Shown here piece after piece: positions 30,301 through 39,300 of a stretch of 64,000 nucleotides of DNA. The DNA is from Echinostoma caproni (Eukaryota; Platyhelminthes; Trematoda; Plagiorchiida; Echinostomatidae), in NCBI GenBank assembly GCA_900618425.1, contig UZAN01039375.1, positions 81,489 to 145,488 of the forward strand, written 5' to 3'. A model generated the notes under the pieces. That model was not told where the DNA came from. It saw only the letters and a program-made list of their open reading frames with translations, and did not search any database. Both the position numbers and the translations under genes were made by a program. Position 1 is the stretch's first letter. The number at the start of each line of letters is the position of its first letter.

Positions 30301-33300
30301 TTTTGTTGAATATGAAAAGATACAATTTTCAGGAGGGTGGAAGCGGCCAATCAAAGGGCTGCTATTCAACACACACAATGGGGAAAGTCAGGCGGTTGTG
30401 ATGGGATTCGAACACACACATACCCGGGGTGATAATTTGGTGACAATAACACCCGGCCACCAACGCCTACAGATCCATAGGTCAATACGCATCATACTGG
30501 ACCGTGGCTAGAAGTGCACAGCTGAAAGATCATTAGCAATCATCAGTCTACAAAATAACCACCAACGAATTCATAGCAGAATTATTATTCGGGATGTAAT
30601 TTGCATGATGTATATTTACGTAATTCTGGACATATTTTCACAACTATTGAATCAATGATTTTCAAAAGTACAAATAAAATTATGCATTTAATCACCTTCT
30701 ATGTGCATTTGTATTCAATTAAAAAGCAAACAATATCCACTGTTTGACAGCGTTCTCAAAGATATTTCGTCAGGAAATTTTCCCTTAACCTAGTTGAACG
30801 CAGAATATGGTAATCCTATTAAAATTAATGGCTTGAAGGTGGTAGAACAATGGGTTGACACAGTTCCTGTGTCTGTATGTATGTGGTACATGCGTCTTCT
30901 GTTTGCTACTCTTCCACCCCTTCCGTTTACTATAATCTGGCGAGACTCATTCGATCCTGAAACCCTAAACGAATTCAATTATAGAATCGTTGGGGTCGAA
31001 AAATACCGGACACAAAAGCTTGCCCAGACCGGAAATGCAATTGATATGCAACGAAGTTTCCAAACCATATTAACAAAGATCTCAAGTTTTACGACCTTAT
31101 CATGCAAGATGTATGTTTTTCGATTAAATCATTCACATATGGATCAGTTACTGCCTGCCATGTTTGTCAATACACTGTGCTTGTATATTTCACAAAATCA
31201 AATGAAGCACTACCGTCCATCTGTCGGATGTATCACTCACTCACTCATTCTCACTCACCTGCCTCCCCCCCTCGCCCCCACCCCTACACATACAAACACA
31301 TACATGAAATTCCACACAATTACATGGACCCATCAGAACTTGGTCACACACGATCAGCATAACAAAACTGAAAATCCTGGAATCACGGAACTGAGAATGC
31401 GGTGTGCAGCATACACACAGCACACACATAGTGATAGATTCCTGACATTCCAATGCTATCCTCCCAGCTCCTAGTTTTTATCCTCTCCCATAAAGTGTAA
31501 CTGAATGATGATTGTCTTGTTGTTCGCCATAAATAGTGTTCCGCGTTCTCAACTGCATTGAACCCTGTCACAGTGAGCTCTGTTTCATATTTAACCTTGC
31601 TAACCTTTATCAGGAAACGTTTCCTCAAACACTTATCACTTTAGAAAAGCAGGGTGCGTCTGATTAAATGCATGCAAGCTGATTTTATAAAAAGCCATTA
31701 GGCCATTGAAGGCCACTCGAAGTTTATATCTCCAGGGATGATTAAGGAATCTAATCTCTGTGCATTGGAACTCACTTTGCAGTGTAACAACTATTTAGAG
31801 TTGAAAAAGATCGTTAGGGTAAAGAACGTTGAGTATACTTGACATTATAATAGCATTTATCAGTTTGGAAGAATGTAAAAAATACACGTTCTTTGTAGAA
31901 AAAATTTCCAACCATTCAGGATTTGACCTTTGAATGCATTTCCTGAGTTTGTGACTTCATCGAAGGGAAGAACGACTGACTTTGGTGACTTATTTAAAAT
32001 TTTAACTGAACCTCCTGAATTTTCAAACACTAACTGTGGTGCATACCCACCTTCTGGTTCCGGATTTGAACTCCATAGTGTATAGTAGAGTCTTCGACTG
32101 AACTCCGAACAATGCATGTGGATAAAGTCTGATCGATGATCCGTCCAAATGGTAATCAGTCAGTCAGTTGAATGCAAACTTCGTTTTCTTTTACCATTTT
32201 ATCATTGACGAAAGATCTACGGTGAAGTGAAAAAGTACTTTCCCGAACCAAAATAAAACCTCAATTGAGAAGAAACTGAAAATGACAACATACCAATGAA
32301 ATCACTGTATTCACACAGAGGAATGGTCAAAACAATACAGGACAAGCACGGATACCTAACAGTCAACTGGGAAATGCGGTCCTCTTGTTGCGAATTCCAA
32401 TTAATGAATAATGGGTACAAAATAGGGGTATAGACCCTTTATTCTGTAATGAATGTGAATAAGACTTCTGCCCCCGTGGTCTCGCTCGCTGTTTGTGAGT
32501 TATTGAGCCGAATATGAGTCTGTTCTACAAAGTTACATCGTGCTCTGCAGTGTGCATGTTTTAATATGCATGATCTCATCATGGTTAGTGTAATCAGTTG
32601 TTAGGAAAACGTACTTTGAAGATGAGCTAGCGAACAAAAATGGGGAGAGACGAATTATTTTGTTACATGTTGGAGGCTTGTAATAATTGTATTGTAACCG
32701 AATTTTGCCGATGTACAACGCAGGTGTTTGAGTTGCAGAATGCTTAGAAATTTACCTTCTTACGTATGTGAACCAAGGCAAACCTGACTGGTCTTGGACG
32801 GTTGATGATCGGATAGGGGTTTCGAACGCCTATTGGAGTCACTTGATGGTACTACAGATTCACTCAAAGTTGGATAGGTATAGTGCTAGACAGGGTTATT
32901 ACCAAAACACTTCACACTGAGAAAAGAAAGATATATTATCAGTGGTGAATACCAATTAATGCTTCACAATGAACTTTAACACAATGTCCAGCGTATACGC
33001 GGAGGCTGGAAAATTTCATACACTACTCACCTTGTCCTTCCGGAGCTGTGGAAAGATTTAGAATGAATATTAGGCAGTTGATTAGTACACGTAAGAGCGA
33101 TAATGATGATGATGATAATGATGATGCATTTTTATTGATTTGCATCGAACAGTGAGTTGAATATTCACTTATTTATGACAGAAAAAGAAGCCACTACGCT
33201 TAATTTCTCCAGTGAAATATAGGACATGTAAAGTAAGTCAATGGTGGTAGGACCTAAAATTTACGAAAACTTTCTGCAATTGGCTAGGGATACAAACGCG

Positions 33301-36300
33301 ATGCAGTGCGCAAGAAGTTTTGAGAACTTACTCTGACTGAATGCTGTCATGGGAAGGTAATTGTTTTACAAATGAAAAGTAATATAGAACAGATTATTCT
33401 CTGATAAAAAATTTCAGCTGTCAAAGCAACCCGATTCTTTTTAGCTAGTAATGAACTTAATATACGTATTGAACGACACGTTCATGAGCACGACGGACTC
33501 TATTAGTTTGTGGCGGAAGCCCTTTATTAACTGAGATTCGCAAGCCACATTTTGACTGGTCAGTTGGTGACATTGAGGATGAAACTGGGGATAACCATTC
33601 GTTCAACGACTGGTAAACTCTCAAGGAGGAATACATCTGAACATACCTGAAAAAGCTTTTCCGGTCAGTGATACAGCAAGGATCAGTCGGGAAATTAGTT
33701 ACGCGCTCCCTCTGAGCAAAAAGACTGAAGTTGGTTTGCCAAAAAGGCTTACGGATATGGTCTATTGGTGATATCAAGCATTGGAGTGAGTCTAAGATAG
33801 TTAATTTGATCTGTATGTATAACTGATCGAACTGCCGACGGTTATTGAAGCTAAATGTAAAGTAGGTTCAATGGAAATTACTACTGAAACCATCAATGGA
33901 TGAATGAAAAATGCTCAGAGAAAACTCCACTATCTGAAATAATCTTACTTTTGAAATATAGATATGATCTCTGCGTATATGTGTTCTTGACTGCATGTTT
34001 ATATAATTCTTGGCGTAAAGATTTCACTTATTGCAAGGAACGATTGCGGAATCTATGACACAGATTCCACGGCCGCTTTGGGTGGTGGCACCATGGGTTG
34101 GTCGCTGACACTGGACCCTATAGTCCGGGATTTGACCCCCTCCACCGTCATCCAATGTTGGTGGTAAGCAGCTTTGATTTCGTTCAATTCAATGCCACAC
34201 AGAGCCTAGAAAGGCCTCATTTGTTTCGGTTTTTATCACTGAGCTGCAGTCCTTCGTGATTATGGGGTCCACCCCATCTATTGAACAACACAAGTAGGAC
34301 GTGCATAATCAACAATATCACCAATAGATCGTTGCGAGCATGAAAATAACTATGATATAATACTCACATTGATTTGAGATTGCTAGAGTTTGGTAGGTTA
34401 GTCATATGGAGAAATACAGGGCGTGGGGAAAGATAGGAACTGTTAGCAGGTACTGCACGGCAATGTAAAAGGCATATTTAAGAACAGATTGAACGGCATA
34501 TTGTTGTTGTTGATCAACTTAAATCTCCGGCTTGATATTTTACCGATAGCCCAGTCAATAGTGCATTCGCTGCTCTCTGCAAAATGAAATTACAGCTTCA
34601 GTCGAGAAGTACGTTTACATGAGATGAGAAAAAACTGCTTCAGTTTTCTTTGGCTCGCACGATACAAACTAAGACAGAACACCAAATTGAGAGGGGTGAA
34701 ACCAAATTGAAACGAGTGGCTTGCGATTTTCATTCAGGTTGAATGTTATTAGCTTTACAGCTATTTCCCTCATCTTGAGTTCTGGAGTTTTGTGTTAGCA
34801 TAGTCAAACAATTTTTGGTTTGCACTGAATTGGTCGAATGCTGATGTGTTCTGCAGACGGGAACTTGCGTGAAAACAAACAGGTGGTCTGATTTCACCCC
34901 TTTAAATCTTGAAAATACTGAGCACGGTTCAAGATGATAAGATAAACTTGTGTGGTTTTCTGCTGAAGTGTACGTCTAGCTTGATCTCATTGTCGATTCG
35001 GTTTTCTGTCACTTATAGTCATGTTTGTATTGCCACTCACCTGCCTACTAGCCGCGTTTCTACCTCAGAGATCGATTTTGCACCACAGAAATTTTTTTCC
35101 ATAGATCAATGAATAAGTATCTTTTGTTGCAAATGAAACCGATTGGTTATTTGTGACGCTGTAACCTAGTGAGACTTCATTTTCTGACGCATTGTTATTT
35201 GTTGATTTGTTGACAGCATGAAAATGGATTTTCATAAACTGGAAAATGTTATATCTGTTATTTTATCATTTCCATCCAGTATAAAATGATCAACAAACCC
35301 GGTATTCCTTTGGTCTGGATTACGGGAACGTTTTCCAGCAAAGCAAACAATAACCACACTTCAATCTGACTGATGAATCGAAGGCAGGGGGTGTCAAACA
35401 AGCAGACAGTGAACGCAAGAGCGGGAAAAAAGTGGAATGATTCTATACTAACAAGCTCCCAAATTTCACTGGATTGTGATGACTTTTGACTGCTTAAATC
35501 ATGTGCATGATTAATGCATTTAATACCTTCGGACAAAAGGGAAGTAACTTGATACATTTCACTTTTGACTTATTACTTTGATCATGGAGCGCTTTGGCTA
35601 GTCCCGTCAAGGTTGTGTGTATGCGTGCAACCATGATAGTTCACTCGAGGTCTGGGTCCGTATGGCATGTTTGATTTCTGATTTACCTCGGATAGTGGTC
35701 CATTGAAGCATACAAGTACAGACCCTGACTTGTGAGGCGACCGTAATTACGAAATATCACTCTTGACCTATAGGTCAACAAAAGGCATAAAGTGACTGAC
35801 CTTGTGGGCAAACGACTTGCATAATGCGTTGTTCCATAAAAGTTAAATCGTGCTATTGGGTGCTCGTGTTTAGTATAAGTACAATATCACTATACTGATG
35901 CTGAAACTTGTTAATAAAACTTACTTTGAATGTAGGCTGAATGTTATGAATAAAATGAGGAAGAGATTGTGTTAAATGCAACAGTTCATAAATTGGACCG
36001 AAAATAATGAAAGCAAGCGAAAAAATGCAAACATGCCTACTTAGTGAGAGCTGAAAATCGGTCGTGGTTTCGAACGATCACTGAGAGAAGGGGTTATTGT
36101 ATAGAGTACGCACTGGGCAGAGCATGATGCATGATTAGCGGTGAATGCTAATTCACACTCACATTCCCTCTTTTATCAAATTATTCTATGTTTACGTGTA
36201 TAAGGATGGAAAAGGTGGGGACATTACATGCACCACTCACCTTGTCTTTCTGGAACTGCAGGACGAATACGAATGAAGATTAGATAGTTGATTAGCACAC

Positions 36301-39300
36301 GCAAGATGCTGTATTTTTCCCAATGTTCATAAAATTTTCATGAGAGCAAGAAGAAGCATCACGATCACAGGATGTGTTGAATTCAACTATCCGTTCAGTT
36401 CAATCGCCCGACATATACTGCATTGCAAAGAATGTGACAAACCTAGGGATGCCTTTCGCGTCTTGATCCTCCAGAAAGGTAGCCGTCTACTACGGTTCGC
36501 TGAAGCGGCTACCATTCGACGGTACAAACCCGATTTATGTAAACAGACAGAATTTGCGGCTAGTCTCGCACTGCTTTGGCAGTTGTTACTGTCCTCCTCC
36601 CTCCCCTCAAGCTGCAGTGATTCTGCTCCCTGCCGCCACGTTCAATCCGGTTCATACTAGTAACCTTTGGTCTTTGTATTGTGAGATTTCTCTTCCCGGG
36701 GCGAGTTTGCCTGTCCCCAAACCAGTCACTCTTTAAACCAAACGTGATCCGAATGTAAGTACGCAGCTGATGAAATTACCACAAAATAGTTGAATTCAAC
36801 ACATCCTCTGATCACGATGCTTCTTGTTGCTCTCATGAAAATATTAAAGGGTTGAATGGAAGTTCATAAAATTGTCCATTGCATAATAGATTATTCATGA
36901 AAGAAGAAGAAACAGCTGCCTAAATAATTGCAGTTGGATAAAAGAACATGTGAAATTTTGTCAGTAGCATGGCGATTTAAAAACAGCATCTCCTTGTTTG
37001 CTGAATTGCCGAAAGTTCACAGCTTCAAAAATGGTTTCCATGTTTTCCGAAGTCTTTCATAGCTTACTCATAGTAAAAGCTGCGGTAAAATAGTTTTAAA
37101 AATAACAAAAATGTATTATCAAAGACATTATTCACTGATAACAGTCTTAGTTGCTAAAACAACCCGATTCCAGTCAATAATTCATCAACTTCGATCGGAT
37201 TTTTACACAAAACAAAATATCCCAATTCTTCCGTTAATAAGTCGGAAAGTAACAAAAAAGACCTTTTTCTGGTATTTCTCATAAGACGGTACACAGTTGG
37301 GCATGCAAACACTTTATGTCGTAAAAAATAATTAGTGTAAGTGTTTTCAAACTGGTTGTAATGCTTGATGTTGGAGTCTGAGTCCAATTGGGTCAGAAAT
37401 AGTTTGTCAAATAGCTTTGCGCGTCTTTGGCCTAGGGTCAGTGCGACTGTTGACTAGACGCACTAGCTTGACGTTTGTATATTTTGGTGTAGTAACCTCA
37501 ATTATTGTTCAACACGTGCTCAATTTGCACGAGAATAAAGCTCCTAATTTCCGAGCACATGAAAGCTCGATTTCCAATGGTCACATCATGACTTTTGTGA
37601 TGACAAAGTTTAAAAGGAACAGACCGGACATCTGCCCAATAATTTATTGCAAACTGTCTGAATAAGCGAGAATAAGCAAATGTGGTCAGTTCCGGTGTCC
37701 GTAGGTTATCACCCCTGTTGAGTTGTTGATATGCAGAGGAGCTGGTTGCCAATTTTTCCCAATTTTTTTCATCGGATCATTGAGTTGACGATTGTCCGTG
37801 AAGATGAAGTTCGAGCCATCTCCCAACGCTGCTAATAACTAATAACTAAATAAGAAATAAACATACGCACCCTCACTGTTCAGAATTGAAATTACCGCTG
37901 CAGACAGAGATGAGCTGAAGTTCATAGGCCCAACGCGTTGACATTTTAATAATAAAAACAACAAAATATTTTTATTTCAAATTCAAGGACAAGAAATGTC
38001 TCAATGGTAATACAAAAACCGCGTATGATAAACAATTAACAGCAGAAAAGAGCAGTGTTAAAATGCTCACCGTGATCCTCCATCGCTGAATAATTAAAGA
38101 CAGATTGATTGCACGGAGAAATAAAGAGGGAGAGAGAGCGTTGATAGCACCGCAATGTTTAATGCATCTAGATGTCGTGGTATGATCATACAGAACTGTT
38201 TGTTACTGCTCAACTGAAGGTGTTCGACTAATCTTTTTATCAGACCCTGCAGTCTATCACAAGTTATGCGGTTTCTAATAAAACTGTAGTTGCAGTCATA
38301 AATTAGGTTTCAACGGTTGTTTTGCACGACACACAGTAACAACGAACACTTCAAAAAACAAATTGAAACGAGTGGCTTGTGATGTACATTTAGACTGAAT
38401 GCTATTAGCTTTACAGCTATTCCGCTCATCTTGGGTTCCGGAATTCTGTTCTAGAATAGTCAAAGGAATTTTAGGTTCGCACTGATTTAGGCAAATGTTT
38501 ATGACTGGCGCGAAACCAGATTGCTCTTTTAGTTAACTCTTATTTTCGCTATTTATTTGAACAAAACTGCACACATGTTTTTGTATCCTCGTACGCCTCT
38601 TTATTATTTTGATGCGTGCTGCAGATGAAGCTTCTTGGTCCTCTCCATAAACATTTGACTTCTCATTCATTTGTATTTTGCTTCAATTCTAGGCGAGGAT
38701 TTTATTAGGACTCAAGTTTCGAAGTATTTCCTCCCACTTTTCTTTCTTTTATAATTTTTATCACTCGTATCAGAGTTTGCTGTTATGATTTTGATTTGGG
38801 AAGGATTGCCGCAACCCTTGTTACCGTGAAATAATGAATGTTCATTTAAATTTTCTCATCCTTATTACCGAGATTTTGTTCCATATATTATGTCATCGCG
38901 GTTACAGCCGTGCACACAACTGCGAAGACCGATTATCACCAAAGTTTGTGACAAAAAAGTCTCTAAAGTCAGCAAATGAACAATGCGATTTCGTGAAGTG
39001 TGTTTACGAAGTTCACATTGATGCTTTGATTTTTGTCATGCTTGACTTTATTTTGAATTTCTACGTTTTGCTGCGGTTCGAAATAAGTCTTTGATAGACA
39101 CTTTGATGTAATGGAGTTGGAAGTATGTTAGCCGATTTGTAGCTTATTTCAGAATGCATGGCTAGGCAGCCGGATTCTTATATCAATGGCTTCTGCAATA
39201 TTCTACATATTCGACCTACAGTGATGACACAACACCAGATGGACTGAAGTACGGCGTTTCGGATTGTGCACAAGTCACGAGTCGCGAGATTGCTGAGGTT

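Larger units (their letters stand above)
33015..34850. repeat. Tandem duplication, unit 1 (gene A exons 8-10)
   Basis: Matches unit 2 in colinear blocks: 33015-33100 with 36220-36310, 33180-33440 with 36895-37170, and 34700-34850 with 38350-38500. It contains micro-exons of 15, 12 and 15 nt at the same relative places as unit 2; exon 7 at 35925 probably belongs too. Identity looks roughly 65-75 percent by eye. Confidence 0.75.
36215..38500. repeat. Tandem duplication, unit 2 (gene A exons 4-6)
   Basis: Copy of unit 1, enlarged by the ~525-bp GIY-YIG insertion: the offset between units rises from about 3.2 kb to about 3.7 kb across the insert. Shared landmarks include a stretch reading ATTGAAACGAGTGGCTTG and TTAGCTTTACAGCTATT. 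Confidence 0.75.

Noticed and set aside
31223..31260. Cluster of GTGAGT donors on the minus strand
   Set aside because: Produced by an ACTC simple repeat, not splice sites.
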